Source of the DNA: Alphaproteobacteria bacterium
GTDB lineage: Bacteria > Myxococcota_A > UBA796 > GCA-2862545
DNA length: 64,000 nucleotides
Assembly (NCBI GenBank): GCA_020632885.1
Contig: JACKEQ010000029.1
Span: 1 to 64,000 of the forward strand
Reading direction: 5' to 3'
Shown here one piece after another: positions 35,519 to 45,479 of this stretch. A program made the translations under genes and the position numbers. The notes below the pieces were generated by a model that searched no databases, had not been told where the DNA came from, and saw only the letters and a program-made list of their open reading frames with translations. Each line of letters begins with the position of its first letter. Position 1 is the stretch's first letter.

Positions 35519-35610
35519 CGGTGGCGGGGGAGGGAGGCACCAGCCTCGCGTGTTAGGGTCCGGGCATCCCTCCCTTCGTGGCGCCCGCCACCCCCGCCCC
35601 CGGATCTCCC

Positions 35611-37089
35611 ATGCGCCTGCTCTCCCTCGTCTTCGCGTTCGTCGTGACGACCACGCCGGTCTACGCCCAGGAACCCGCTCCCACCGAGCTCGCCGAGAAG
35701 CAGGTGCTGGAGGACGTGCTCGGACCCATCGCGGCCGACCGTCTCTTCACGGACGCCCAGGTGGCCGTCCAGGTCGTCGAGGTCGCCACCGGCGAGGAGG
35801 TGTGGTCGCGCAACGCGGACCTGGCGCTGAACCCCGCCAGCACCACCAAGATCGTCACGGCGGCCACGGCGCTGCGCACCCTCGGGCCCGCGTACGTCTT
35901 CCGCACCGTGCTCTCCGCGGACGCGCTGCCCGACGCCAAGGGCGTCATCGAGGGCCCGCTCTACGTCCGCGGCGGCGGCGATCCCACCATGGTGGTCGAG
36001 AAGCTCTGGCGTCTCGCGCGCGACCTCGAGCTCGCCGGCGTCACGCGCGTGAAGGGCGGCCTGGTGCTCGACGAGTCGATGTTCGGGCCGGACCACGCGC
36101 TGCCGGGCTGGGACAAGGAGCGCGACGTGGAGCGCGGCCCGTCCTACTTCCCGGCGCTCTCGGCCCTGTCGCTCAACTTCAACACCGAGGCCATCGTGGT
36201 GCGCCCCGGCGAGTCGGGCAAGCCGGCCGTCGTGCTCGCGGACACGCCCGCTCCCTCCGCGGTGGAGATCGTGTCCACCGTGAAGACCGGTCGGCCCGGA
36301 TCCCGGCACAGCGTCGAGATCGAGCGCGAGGTGAAGGGCGGGCGCACCGTGTACACGGTGTCGGGCTACGTCCCCGAGGGCGCCCCGGTGCGGCGCTACC
36401 ACCGCACCGTGGACGACCCGACGGCGTACTTCGGCGCGGCGTTCCAGGCGTTGCTCACCGAGCGCGGCATCCAGGTGGATGGCGCCCCGCGCGTGGGGGT
36501 CACCCCCGACGACAGCGAGTACCTCGCGGAGGTGGCATCGCCGCCGCTCACGTCGATCCTCATGGACATGAACAAGTTCTCCAGCAACTTCATGGCCGAG
36601 CAGGTCCTGCGCACCGTGGGCTACGAGACGCGCGGGGAGGGCACCACGGCGGCGGGCCTCGCGGCCGTGCGGGAGTACCTCTCGGGCATCGGGATCACCG
36701 ACGGCTACACGCTCTTCAACGGCTCCGGGCTCGCCCAGGAAGGCGCGCTCTCGCCGTCTGCGCTGTCCGGCGTGCTGCTCGACATGGCCCGCGACCCGCG
36801 GGTGGGGAGCGAGTTCCGGTCCTCCCTCGCCATCGCGGGCCTCGACGGGACGCTCAAGCGCCGGTTGCGCGATGCCCCGGGTCGGCTCCGCGGGAAGACC
36901 GGCACGCTTGACGGTGTGCACGGCCTCGCGGGCTACGTGGAGGCGCAGGACGGAAGCCTGTATGCCTTCGCCTTCCTCGCCAATGGCTTCCGGGGGGGCT
37001 CGGCACGCGTGAAGCGGGTCCACGACGACTTCGCCCAGCGGATGTTCGAGGTCAGCTCGGACGCGACGGCGGACGAGTCTCGGGAATGA
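35611..37089 (+). CDS. dacB: D-alanyl-D-alanine carboxypeptidase/endopeptidase, PBP4 (DacB) type
   Basis: A 492-residue exported class C penicillin-binding protein. The signal peptide ends near VYAQ. Catalytic motifs: S77-T-T-K80, S324-S-N326 and K429-T-G-T. The long segment between the first two motifs is the inserted domain typical of PBP4. NGSGLAQEGALSPSAL is another family motif. It trims or hydrolyses peptidoglycan cross-links in the periplasm. Located just before the Agl/Glt-like cluster, though about 170 bases separate them. Confidence 0.93.
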   Translation: MRLLSLVFAFVVTTTPVYAQEPAPTELAEKQVLEDVLGPIAADRLFTDAQVAVQVVEVATGEEVWSRNADLALNPASTTKIVTAATALRTLGPAYVFRTVLSADALPDAKGVIEGPLYVRGGGDPTMVVEKLWRLARDLELAGVTRVKGGLVLDESMFGPDHALPGWDKERDVERGPSYFPALSALSLNFNTEAIVVRPGESGKPAVVLADTPAPSAVEIVSTVKTGRPGSRHSVEIEREVKGGRTVYTVSGYVPEGAPVRRYHRTVDDPTAYFGAAFQALLTERGIQVDGAPRVGVTPDDSEYLAEVASPPLTSILMDMNKFSSNFMAEQVLRTVGYETRGEGTTAAGLAAVREYLSGIGITDGYTLFNGSGLAQEGALSPSALSGVLLDMARDPRVGSEFRSSLAIAGLDGTLKRRLRDAPGRLRGKTGTLDGVHGLAGYVEAQDGSLYAFAFLANGFRGGSARVKRVHDDFAQRMFEVSSDATADESRE

Positions 37090-37255
37090 CCCGAGCACCC
37101 CGGCGTCTGGCGCAGCCCGACGTCCAGCCCACCTGCCCCGCCTATCCGATGATCGTGGGGACCCGCCTTCTGAGCGCGGGAGTATGCACGCCACCCCGAC
37201 TCGGATATGCTGGCGACCGTTCAAGGCCCGGACTGCCTCCGGGGGAGAGAGCTCG

Positions 37256-37963
37256 ATGAGATTTGCCGGCCCGCACGGCCCTGTGGAAGATGGAAGCGCG
37301 AACATCCCCTCCCGCTCCAGCGGTCGGCGCGGTCTCGCGCGCGCTCGCTGGGTGGCGATGCTCCCGCTCGTCGCCGCGCTGTACGCGCTCCCCGCTCACG
37401 CGCAGGACCCGGCAGGTGACTCCGCCGCGTCGGTCGCCAACGAGCAGGACTACGCCAAGGAGCTCCGCACGGTCGAAGAGGAGGTGAACGGGCTCAAGGA
37501 GCGCGTCTTCCGCTCGAAGGCCACGCTGCAGCTGCTCAAGGAGCTCGTCGTCGAGGGCGCGAGCTCGGGTGCCCGCATCGTGGTGTGGCACCTCAACCAG
37601 CTGGGCAAGGGCTACGCGATGGAGTCCGTCCAGTACTTCCTGGACGGGAAGAACATCTACACGAAGGTGGATCCGGGCGGTCAGCTCGCTGCCGTCAAGG
37701 AGATGAAGGTCCACGAGCAGAGCGTGCCCCCGGGCACGCACAGCCTCGAGGTGAAGATGGTGCTCCGCGGAGCGGGCTACGGCGTCTTCTCCTACCTCCG
37801 TACCTACCAGTTCAACGTCCAGTCGTCCTACGCCGTCAAGGTGAGCGACGGCCGGGCGTCGGTCGTCCGGGTCATCGCGGACTCCCGCGGTGGGCTGCGG
37901 AACTTCGTCGACCGCCCCACGGTCCGCTACGAAGAGCGCTCGGACACGCTCCGGGAGGAGTGA
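37256..37963 (+). CDS. Exported coiled-coil protein of the Agl/Glt-like cluster
   Basis: A 235-residue protein. The ATG at 37256 has GGGGGAGAGAG upstream; a start at 37358 would leave only the hydrophobic signal segment WVAMLPLVAALYALPAHAQD. A predicted coiled coil follows (RTVEEEVNGLKERVF, KATLQLLKELVVEG), then a beta-rich domain (ARIVVWHLNQLGKGYAMESV, KMVLRGAGYGVFSYLRTYQF). I recall related myxobacterial genes beside agl motor genes that are labelled dihydrolipoamide acetyltransferase, which the sequence does not support. It is the first gene of the cluster and is 4 bases from the next. Probably periplasmic. Confidence 0.55.
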   Translation: MRFAGPHGPVEDGSANIPSRSSGRRGLARARWVAMLPLVAALYALPAHAQDPAGDSAASVANEQDYAKELRTVEEEVNGLKERVFRSKATLQLLKELVVEGASSGARIVVWHLNQLGKGYAMESVQYFLDGKNIYTKVDPGGQLAAVKEMKVHEQSVPPGTHSLEVKMVLRGAGYGVFSYLRTYQFNVQSSYAVKVSDGRASVVRVIADSRGGLRNFVDRPTVRYEERSDTLREE

Positions 37964-37967
37964 GCCC

Positions 37968-40274
37968 ATGCTCTCTGTGATCCAGCTGGCACTCGGGCTC
38001 GTGCTCGCTCCGGCGTACGCGGGCGTGGTCGACGATCTCGATCGCGCCGGCGTGAGCGCGGAAGAGCTCGTGGTCACGGCCGAGCAGCTCGACCATCGCA
38101 TCGCGCCCGGTCGTGCGTTCCTCAACAACGTCGACGCCGTCGGCCGTTTCGAGGACAACCTGTTCGCGCTCATGGTGGGCGAGTACCGCAAGGCGGCCGA
38201 GGGCTTCTTCGGCCTGGTCACCACCGGCGCCCTCCAGGACGCCGACCTCCACCGCGACGCCGAGTGGTACCTGGCCGAGGCGCTCTTCGGGATGGGCAAC
38301 GTGGTCACGGCCGAGGCGCGGTTCCGCGTCGTGGCCGAGGACGACGGGCACCCGTTCCGCGAGGACGCCGTGCGCCGGCTCCTCGAGCTCTACGCCAAGA
38401 CCGACCAGGACGAGCGCTTCACCGAGCTCTACGAGAAGGAGATCGTGCGCGGGCGTGTGAACGCCAGCGGCGTGGTCACCTACACGATCGCCCGCTCGTT
38501 CTACCAGCGCGGCGACATCGCTAGGGCCCGCGACTACTTCAAGGACCTGCCGCCGGGAGACCCCTGGTACACGCGGGCCCAGTACTTCCTGGGTGTGCTC
38601 GAGCTGCGCGAGGGCGACATCGACGGCGCCATCCCGTTCTTCCAGGCCGCCTCCGAGGGGTCGGTCACGGACGTCGCCCAGCGCAAGACGCAGGACCTCG
38701 CACTCCTGGCGCTCGCGCGCCTCGCCTACGAGCGGTCGGACTTCGAGAAGGCCGGCGAGTACTACCAGGTCATCAGCGGCGACAGCCCCTACCTGGCGGA
38801 CGTGCTCCGCGAGCAGGTGTGGAGCTTCATCAAGCAGAACCGCTACGACGAGGCCCTCCGCGCCGCCGAGCTCTTCCTGCTGGCCTTCCCGGAGCATCGC
38901 TACGCCGGCGAGCTCCGCGTGGTCCAGGGGCATCTCTACATGGGATGCGGGCAGCAGCCCGACCGGTGTCCGCAGCCCGATCTCCCCATCGGCGAGGGCG
39001 ACGCCTACGAGCGCGCGCTCACCACCTACGAGAAGATCGTGGAGGACTACGAGCCCGTCCGCGACCGCTTCTCGGACCTGGCGTCCTCCAAGGACGAGCC
39101 AGGCGTGTACTTCCAGAAGGTGTTCGCGGCCCACGCCCCCGACGACAGCGGCCTCCCGCCCTTCGCCGTCGCCATGATGCGCGGCGACGAGGAGCTCGAC
39201 CACGCGCTCCGCGTGTACGAGCGCATCGAGGAGCAGCGCACCGACCTCTTCGAGAGCGAGCTGATGGTGGCCGAGCTCGAGGCCATCCTCTCGGGCCCTA
39301 CGGCCGTGGGGGGCTTCGAGGCCTCGCGCTACATGGCGATCGTCAACCAGGCCCGCGCGATCCGCGAGCAGGTGGAGCTCCTGGAGATCGAGAAGGCGTG
39401 GCTCGCCGAGCAGGACGTGTCGGGCCTGGAGCGGTTCGACACGACGATGGCCTCGATCCAGTCGATGTCCAAGGACGCCGAGGAGCGCATCCGGAGCCAG
39501 CGTGAGCTGCAGACCGGTCGGGACGATGCGGCCAGCAGCGTCAGCTCGCAGATCACGGAAGTCGAGCGGATGATCGAGGAGGGCCACGACGAGATCGACA
39601 AGCTCAGGCGTCGGCTCGCCGCCCCCAACATCCTCGACGAGGCCGGCCGCCGCGACGTCGAGCGTGAGCTCTCGGACGTGGAGACCATCCTGCGCGACTC
39701 CCGCACCCGGCTCACCGAGCTCCGGGTCCGGCTCTCGCAGCTCCGCATGCCGACTGTCGAGGACGCGCCCCGCCGCGCCAAGCCCGGCGAGGTGGACAAG
39801 GAGCTCACCCAGGCGATCGGCAGCCTCCGCCAGAGCTACCAGTCCGTTCGTCCCGGCCAGACCGCCGAGATCGCCAAGCGCTTCGATGCCGTCCACGAGC
39901 GGCTCCGCACGGCGCAGGAGCTCTACTCGCGGGTGCTCGACCGCATCGAGACCCTCGCCGAGAGCGAGATCGCCCGTGTTCGCGAGCGGTTCGCGGCCGA
40001 GGCCGTCGAGGTCCGCGCCCAGCGTGCCGAGATCGACGACGCCACCCTCGAGGCCGAGAAGCTCGCGGTGAGCCTGACGCGTTCGGGCTTCGCGCGGATG
40101 GAGGACTTCTTCGCCGACAGCGTGCTGAAGGCGGAGATGGGCATCATCGACGTGTACTGGGCCCGCAAGCTCGAGATCGCGGATCAACGCGAGCGCATCC
40201 AGGACGAGAGGAACATGCTCGTCGCGGAGCTCGAGCGGCGCTTCGCCATCATCCGCCAGAAGATGGAGCAGTGA
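37968..40274 (+). CDS. Long periplasmic TPR/coiled-coil protein
   Basis: A 768-residue exported protein (signal MLSVIQLALGLVLAPAYA). The first half is TPR-like: DAEWYLAEALFGMGNVVTAE, TYTIARSFYQRGDIARARDY, AQYFLGVLELREGDIDGAIP, EQVWSFIKQNRYDEALRAAE. The second half (about 450-768) is long charged coiled coil, for example QITEVERMIEEGHDEIDKL and ERELSDVETILRDSRTRLTE. This layout suits an extended periplasmic scaffold. It is coupled to the next gene (overlapping GTG possible). No enzymatic motif is visible. Confidence 0.7.
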   Translation: MLSVIQLALGLVLAPAYAGVVDDLDRAGVSAEELVVTAEQLDHRIAPGRAFLNNVDAVGRFEDNLFALMVGEYRKAAEGFFGLVTTGALQDADLHRDAEWYLAEALFGMGNVVTAEARFRVVAEDDGHPFREDAVRRLLELYAKTDQDERFTELYEKEIVRGRVNASGVVTYTIARSFYQRGDIARARDYFKDLPPGDPWYTRAQYFLGVLELREGDIDGAIPFFQAASEGSVTDVAQRKTQDLALLALARLAYERSDFEKAGEYYQVISGDSPYLADVLREQVWSFIKQNRYDEALRAAELFLLAFPEHRYAGELRVVQGHLYMGCGQQPDRCPQPDLPIGEGDAYERALTTYEKIVEDYEPVRDRFSDLASSKDEPGVYFQKVFAAHAPDDSGLPPFAVAMMRGDEELDHALRVYERIEEQRTDLFESELMVAELEAILSGPTAVGGFEASRYMAIVNQARAIREQVELLEIEKAWLAEQDVSGLERFDTTMASIQSMSKDAEERIRSQRELQTGRDDAASSVSSQITEVERMIEEGHDEIDKLRRRLAAPNILDEAGRRDVERELSDVETILRDSRTRLTELRVRLSQLRMPTVEDAPRRAKPGEVDKELTQAIGSLRQSYQSVRPGQTAEIAKRFDAVHERLRTAQELYSRVLDRIETLAESEIARVRERFAAEAVEVRAQRAEIDDATLEAEKLAVSLTRSGFARMEDFFADSVLKAEMGIIDVYWARKLEIADQRERIQDERNMLVAELERRFAIIRQKMEQ

Positions 40275-40276
40275 GA

Positions 40277-43200
40277 ATGCCCGTTGGCCCCCGTCCCCTG
40301 CTGGTCCTCGTGGCGCTCCTGGCGTCCGGCACCGCCTTCGGGCAGGCCGCGGACCGCGTCGAGGGACCGGTCCCCGAAGAGATCGCTGCGTTCAAGGCGG
40401 CTTCGGAACGCTTCCGGATGCGCGCTACCGAGATGCGCGAGGACACCCGCGAGTACGTCGCGTACCGCGAGCAGCTCGAGCGCACGAAGCTCACTGCCGG
40501 CTACGAGACGATCCTCGAGAACCTCCAGGAGCTCGAGCGCAACCAGCGGGATCTCGCGATCCGGCGGTTCGAGTCCTTCCTCGACAAGCACCCGAGCACT
40601 CCGTACAGCTCGCACGTCCGGTTCCGGCTCGCGGACCTCTACTTCGAGGTCGAGAACGAGCGGTGGCTCGAGCGCTCCAAGCTCTACTTCGAGCGCCTGA
40701 ACGCCACGGACCTCACCCTCGAGGAGGCCGAGCAGCTCGAGTCCGAAGGCGAGCCCCGCCTCGATCTCTCGAACGCGGTGGCCCTGTACAAGCGCATCAT
40801 CGCCGACAACGAGGGCAAGTCCGAGGAGGACCGCTACGAGCGCCTCGACGGCGTGTACCTCATGCTGGGCTTCGTGTACGCGGAGGAGAACGCCGCTCTG
40901 CCCGAGGCCGACTACCCCGAGGAGAACGCGTCGGGAGAGCCCTTCGACCCCGCCTCCTTCGAGGATGTGGCCCAGCGGAAGAGCGAGCTTGCGAAGAAGA
41001 CGTTCCGCCAGCTCATCGCGAAGATGCCGGACTCGGAGCTCGCCGATCGCGCGCACCTGTTCCTCGGGAACTTCCTCTTCGACGAGGGCGAGTTCGACCA
41101 GGCGATCGCCGAGTACCAGTTCGTGTACGAGCGCGGTGAGGAGGGCCCGTACTACGATGAGGCCATCTACCAGCTCGCCTGGGCGAACTACAAGACCGAC
41201 ATCTACGAGGACGCGATCCCGCTGTTCACGCAGGTGCTCGACCGTTCCGAGACCCTGAAGGCCGACACCGGGAAGGACTCGCCCTTCCGCACCGACGCTG
41301 TCCGGTACATGGCGTTCGCCTTCGCGGACGAAGGCACGACGGCCGAGGGTGGCGCCCTCGGTGTCGCGAAGCGCTACTTCGCCGAGACGGGCGAGCGCCC
41401 CTACGAGTGGGACGTCTACGGCGAGCTCGCCGATGGCCTCACGCGCTACGGCCGGTGGGAGGAGGCGGTCTACGTCTTCCGCCACCTGCAGGACGACCCC
41501 CGCTGGCGGAACCGTCCCGAGAACCCCGAGTTCCAGATGCAGATCGTCCGGATCTACGGGAACCCCGTCATGCTCGACGACCTCGAGAAGTCCGGCGAGG
41601 CGCGCCTCCTGCTCACCTCCCGGTACAACGAGGGCACCGAGTGGTGGGAGGCCAACCGGAACAACCCCGATGCCCTCGCGGTGGCTCGCGGGTTCATCGA
41701 GTCCTCCCTCGGTCAGGTCGCCCAGGAGCTCCGCGTTCGCGCGCAGGAGTCCGGCGAGCCCGAGGACTACCTCGTCGCCGCCGAGAAGTACCAGGAGTAC
41801 CTGGACAAGTTCCCGATCTCCGACGACTACTACCAGGTCCAGTGGCTCCTCGCGGACTCGCTGCGCCTCGGCGGTGACGACGAGGGCGCGCTCCGCGAGT
41901 ACAACTCGCTGATCAAGTCGGCGGACTACCACGAGTTCCTCGACGGCGCGCTGGTCTTCCGGCTGCAGATCCACTTCCAGGACCTCCTGAAGAACGCACC
42001 GCCGGAGATCCTGCCCGAGGGCTCCGAGGTGGAGCGCACGTACACGACCGAGGCGAAGAAGGAGATCACGGTCTACAAGCTCGGTGGCCTCCAGCAGGCC
42101 TTCATCGAGTCGGCGGACTCCGTGCTCACCCACGAGTTCTCCGAGCCCGCCGCTGGCGTGCCGGACTTCCGCCCGTTCGTCGAGGACAACCGGCACGCGC
42201 TCACGTACCTGCCGGGTCAGATCCTCCACACGCACAACCGGTACGAAGAGTCCCGTCCGCGCCTCGAGAAGGTCATCAAGGAGTTCCCGCGCAAGGACGA
42301 GGCGTCCTACGCGGCCAGCCTCCTCGTGGATTCCTTCGTGAACGAGGGCGATCTCGCTTCCGTGCGGCTCTACACGAACCGGTTCTCCACCATGGTGCTC
42401 GGCACGGCCGACGTGCCGGATCCCGAGGGCAAGTTCCGCAGCCAGCTCGAGAGCACGGCGTTCCTCCAGGCCCAGGCGCTGGCGGAGTCCGAGGACAGCC
42501 TGGCGGCCGCCGAGGCCTTCATGCAGTTCCTGCAGGACTTCCCGGACTCCGAGCACAAGGAGTACTCGCTCTACAACGCCGCCTTCTACTACCAGCAGGC
42601 CGGTCGCGCGGAGAAGGCCAACTCGCTGTACGAGGAGTTCCTCTCCAAGTACCCCAACCACGAGTGGTCGGAGAAGCTGTACGACCGCGTCGCCGCGCTC
42701 TACGCGAGCACGCTCCAGCTCGGTCGTGCCGTCGAGTACTACGAGAACCTCGCCCGTCGCTTCCCCGACAGCGAGAAGGCGCCGGACGCCCTCTACAACG
42801 CCGCCTTCCTGAAGGTGGGTCTCGGGAAGACCCGCGAGGCGGCACAGGGTCTCGAAGCCTACGGCGTGAAGTACGACGACCGCCCGGACGCGGAGAAGGT
42901 GTTCTTCAGCGCGGGCGAGCAGTGGGAGGCCGTGAGCGAGCGGGACGCGCTCAAGTTCTACGACCGATACCTCGCGAAGTTCGACTACGAGAACCCCGAC
43001 AACGCCCTGTCGGCGATGGGTCGCAAGGCCGCCATCTTCCAGGCGCAGGGCAACACCCGGGCCTACGAGAAGCAGCTCGACGACATCGAGAGCGCGTTCG
43101 ACCGGATCGCCGGTCAGGGTGTGAAGCTCGGTCCGAACGCCCACGAGTGGGCCGCCCGTGCCGGGGTCCGCGCGCTCGAGAAGGAGTTCGAGGACCTCAA

Positions 43201-43699
43201 GAAGGGCCAGATCACCCGGAACGAGGACCAGATCCAGAAGCTCCTGGAAGAGAAGGAGAAGGCCGCGCCCGCGCTCGCTGCCAAGGCCCTGGCCTTCAGC
43301 CAGAAGTACGACAACTACGAGTACGCCACGCGCGCGTTGTACATCAACGCGATGGCACCGCTCGTGTTCGCCGACTTCGGCCTCGCGATCAAGCCGCCGA
43401 CCGGCCTGTCGGAGGACGAGGAGTTCGCGTACTGGGACATCCTCGAGGAGAAGGTCTTCCCGATCTACCGGGGCCATGAGGCTGAGGGCGTCAAGCGCCT
43501 CACCAACCTCATCAACGCCGCCAAGACCGCCAAGCGTCACTCGGAAGCGATCGAGCTCGCCTACAAGGAGCTCAACAAGCGCGTCCCGAGCGACTTCCCG
43601 GACCTCAAGTACGAGATCCAGGGCGACACCGAGTCCTCCGCGCCGCCGCCGCTCTCCAGCGTGCGGGTCCGCGTCCGGACGGAAGGGGAGGAGCAATGA
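40277..43699 (+). CDS. Giant periplasmic TPR protein (GltE/AgmU-like role inferred)
   Basis: A 1140-residue exported protein with signal GPRPLLVLVALLASGTAFGQ. TPR and Sel1-like helical repeats run through almost the whole length: RFRLADLYFEVENERWLERS, HLFLGNFLFDEGEFDQAIAE, YNAAFYYQQAGRAEKANSLY, DALYNAAFLKVGLGKTREAA. Acidic and Tyr-rich, no catalytic motif. In myxobacteria, long TPR proteins of the Glt complex sit in the periplasm; this one fits that type by size and position, not by a proven match. The start could also be the GTG at 40271. Its stop overlaps the next ATG (ATGATG). Confidence 0.7.
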   Translation: MPVGPRPLLVLVALLASGTAFGQAADRVEGPVPEEIAAFKAASERFRMRATEMREDTREYVAYREQLERTKLTAGYETILENLQELERNQRDLAIRRFESFLDKHPSTPYSSHVRFRLADLYFEVENERWLERSKLYFERLNATDLTLEEAEQLESEGEPRLDLSNAVALYKRIIADNEGKSEEDRYERLDGVYLMLGFVYAEENAALPEADYPEENASGEPFDPASFEDVAQRKSELAKKTFRQLIAKMPDSELADRAHLFLGNFLFDEGEFDQAIAEYQFVYERGEEGPYYDEAIYQLAWANYKTDIYEDAIPLFTQVLDRSETLKADTGKDSPFRTDAVRYMAFAFADEGTTAEGGALGVAKRYFAETGERPYEWDVYGELADGLTRYGRWEEAVYVFRHLQDDPRWRNRPENPEFQMQIVRIYGNPVMLDDLEKSGEARLLLTSRYNEGTEWWEANRNNPDALAVARGFIESSLGQVAQELRVRAQESGEPEDYLVAAEKYQEYLDKFPISDDYYQVQWLLADSLRLGGDDEGALREYNSLIKSADYHEFLDGALVFRLQIHFQDLLKNAPPEILPEGSEVERTYTTEAKKEITVYKLGGLQQAFIESADSVLTHEFSEPAAGVPDFRPFVEDNRHALTYLPGQILHTHNRYEESRPRLEKVIKEFPRKDEASYAASLLVDSFVNEGDLASVRLYTNRFSTMVLGTADVPDPEGKFRSQLESTAFLQAQALAESEDSLAAAEAFMQFLQDFPDSEHKEYSLYNAAFYYQQAGRAEKANSLYEEFLSKYPNHEWSEKLYDRVAALYASTLQLGRAVEYYENLARRFPDSEKAPDALYNAAFLKVGLGKTREAAQGLEAYGVKYDDRPDAEKVFFSAGEQWEAVSERDALKFYDRYLAKFDYENPDNALSAMGRKAAIFQAQGNTRAYEKQLDDIESAFDRIAGQGVKLGPNAHEWAARAGVRALEKEFEDLKKGQITRNEDQIQKLLEEKEKAAPALAAKALAFSQKYDNYEYATRALYINAMAPLVFADFGLAIKPPTGLSEDEEFAYWDILEEKVFPIYRGHEAEGVKRLTNLINAAKTAKRHSEAIELAYKELNKRVPSDFPDLKYEIQGDTESSAPPPLSSVRVRVRTEGEEQ

Positions 43700-45204
43700 T
43701 GACGCGCCCGCTCCTGTGGATCGCGCTCGCCGGGCTCTCGCTCGGAACCGTGGGCTGCAAGAAGAAGCCGCCCGTCACCCCCCCGGTGGAGACGCCGGCC
43801 CCCGCCCCTGTGGAGACGGACGACGGATCCGCGGGCGTGGACGAGCCCGAGCCGGAGCCCGCGCCTGCGCCGGCCCCCGCGCCGCGCGCTCCGAAGGCCG
43901 ACGATCCCGAGGCCGTGCGGAAGAAGGTGAACAACCTCCTCGACGGCGTGGACTCGACGGACGTGGCGAAGAACCGCGCGACCCTCGATGCGCTGAAGGC
44001 GCTTCGCGGCGAGCATCCGGAGCTTCCGGAGATCGACGTGAACATCGGCGTGATCGAGCAGAAGCTCGGCAACGCGTCTGGTGCGAAGACCGCGTACGAG
44101 GCGGCGCTCGCGAAGGACCCCACCCTTGGTGAGGCCTACCTCTACCTCGGGGCCCTCAAGGAAGAGGCGGGCGACCTCACGGGTGCCGAGGCCAAGTACC
44201 GCGAGGGGCTCACCCGGGCGCCGGAGAGTGTGGCCGTGCGCATCGGGCTCGTGTCGACCCTTCGCAAGCAGGGCCGGTACGACGAGGCGATCGCTGCCGC
44301 GCAGGACGCCCTGAAGGTGAACTCCACGTCGCCCGAGATCTACAACGATGTCGGGCTGGCCTACCTGGCGCAGAAGGACTTCCTGCTCGCCAAGTTCATG
44401 TTCCGCAAGGGCCTGGCCCTGCCGCAGGGTGAGGAGAAGGCGTACCTCCACGCCAACCTCGGCTGGACGTACTACCTCGAGGACAAGATCCCCGAGGCCA
44501 CGTTCCGGCTCAAGAAGGCCGTGGAGCTCGACCCCGAGTACGTGCCGGGCCTCGTGTACCTCGCCCGGGTGTACATGGAGGACCGGAACTACCAGGACAC
44601 CGTGGATCTCCTGGAGCGCGCCGCCCAGCGGTCGCCCGAGAACCACGGCGTCCAGATGAACCTCGGCATCGCCTACCGCGGCGTCGAGCGGTACGAGGAC
44701 TCCAAGAAGGCCTACGAGCGCGCGCTGACCCTCGATCCATCGAACCCCGCGCCGCACTTCAACCTCGGGATCCTGTACGGCGACTACGTGAAGGACTACG
44801 ACGCGTCGATCGCGGCCTTCAACACGTACAAGTCCGCTGGCGGCACGGACATCGCGCGCGCCGACGAGTACATCGATGCTGTCGACCGCGAGAAGAAGCG
44901 CGTCGAGAAGCGGAACGCACGTGAGGCGGCCGCCAAGAAGAAGGATGCCGAGCGCGCGGAGCAGAAGCGTCTCGCGGCGGAGGAGGCCGAGCGCCAGCGT
45001 CTCGAGGAGGAGCGCCAGCGCCAGGAGGCCGAGAAGGCCGGAGTCGCTCCGCAGCCCGCCCCGGAAGAGGGTACGGTAGAGGAGGGGACCGAGGAGCCCG
45101 TCGACGTCGAGCCCGTCGAGGAGGAACCGGTCGAGGAGCCCGTCGAAGAGGAGCCGGTCGAGGAAGAGCCCGTCGAGGACGTGCCTGACGAGACCCCGCA
45201 GTGA
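43696..45204 (+). CDS. TPR lipoprotein, AglT-like
   Basis: A 502-residue lipoprotein: ALAGLSLGTVGCKKKP has a lipobox with Cys21. A Pro/Glu-rich linker (about 25-68) is followed by six or more TPR units (AYLYLGALKEEAGDLTGAEA, AYLHANLGWTYYLEDKIPEA, VQMNLGIAYRGVERYEDSKK). A highly charged coiled coil (KKDAERAEQKRLAAEEAERQ) leads to a C-terminal tail of repeated EEPVEE units. TPR protein AglT lies beside aglRQS and pglI in Myxococcus xanthus as I recall, which supports the name by context. Outer membrane, periplasmic side. Confidence 0.65.
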   Translation: MMTRPLLWIALAGLSLGTVGCKKKPPVTPPVETPAPAPVETDDGSAGVDEPEPEPAPAPAPAPRAPKADDPEAVRKKVNNLLDGVDSTDVAKNRATLDALKALRGEHPELPEIDVNIGVIEQKLGNASGAKTAYEAALAKDPTLGEAYLYLGALKEEAGDLTGAEAKYREGLTRAPESVAVRIGLVSTLRKQGRYDEAIAAAQDALKVNSTSPEIYNDVGLAYLAQKDFLLAKFMFRKGLALPQGEEKAYLHANLGWTYYLEDKIPEATFRLKKAVELDPEYVPGLVYLARVYMEDRNYQDTVDLLERAAQRSPENHGVQMNLGIAYRGVERYEDSKKAYERALTLDPSNPAPHFNLGILYGDYVKDYDASIAAFNTYKSAGGTDIARADEYIDAVDREKKRVEKRNAREAAAKKKDAERAEQKRLAAEEAERQRLEEERQRQEAEKAGVAPQPAPEEGTVEEGTEEPVDVEPVEEEPVEEPVEEEPVEEEPVEDVPDETPQ

Positions 45205-45212
45205 GGCGACCC

Positions 45213-45452
45213 ATGAAGAGCACCGTCCGTTTCCTCGCAACCCTCGCGCTCGGGCTCGCCATCGGCAGCTCGGCGCTCGCCGCGAAGTACGTGATCTCCG
45301 ACGACGATGCCGCCGTGATCGAGGGTGACGTGCAGAAGCCGGACGTCACGGTGGTGATCTCGCGCGAGAACCTCAACAAGGCGTACGAGCTCGACCTGAA
45401 GGAGAGCTTCATCGACAAGATCATCGAGTCGGTGGAGCACGACCCCTTCTGA
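45213..45452 (+). CDS. Small exported protein in the motor cluster
   Basis: A 79-residue protein with a clear signal peptide (RFLATLALGLAIGSSALAAK). The mature 55 residues (KYVISDDDAAVIEGDVQKPD, VTVVISRENLNKAYELDLKE, SFIDKIIESVEHDPF) have no motif I know. It begins nine bases after the TPR lipoprotein gene and ends the first transcription block before a terminator hairpin. Conserved position in related clusters would be worth checking. Confidence 0.65.
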   Translation: MKSTVRFLATLALGLAIGSSALAAKYVISDDDAAVIEGDVQKPDVTVVISRENLNKAYELDLKESFIDKIIESVEHDPF

Positions 45453-45479
45453 GGTCGCACGCCCCTTCGCGCAACGCCC

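Noticed and set aside
43696..45240. Long minus-strand Leu/Arg/Gly-rich frame opposite the TPR lipoprotein
   Set aside because: This is a usual by-product of high-G+C coding sequence on the other strand. No start signal or domain supports it.
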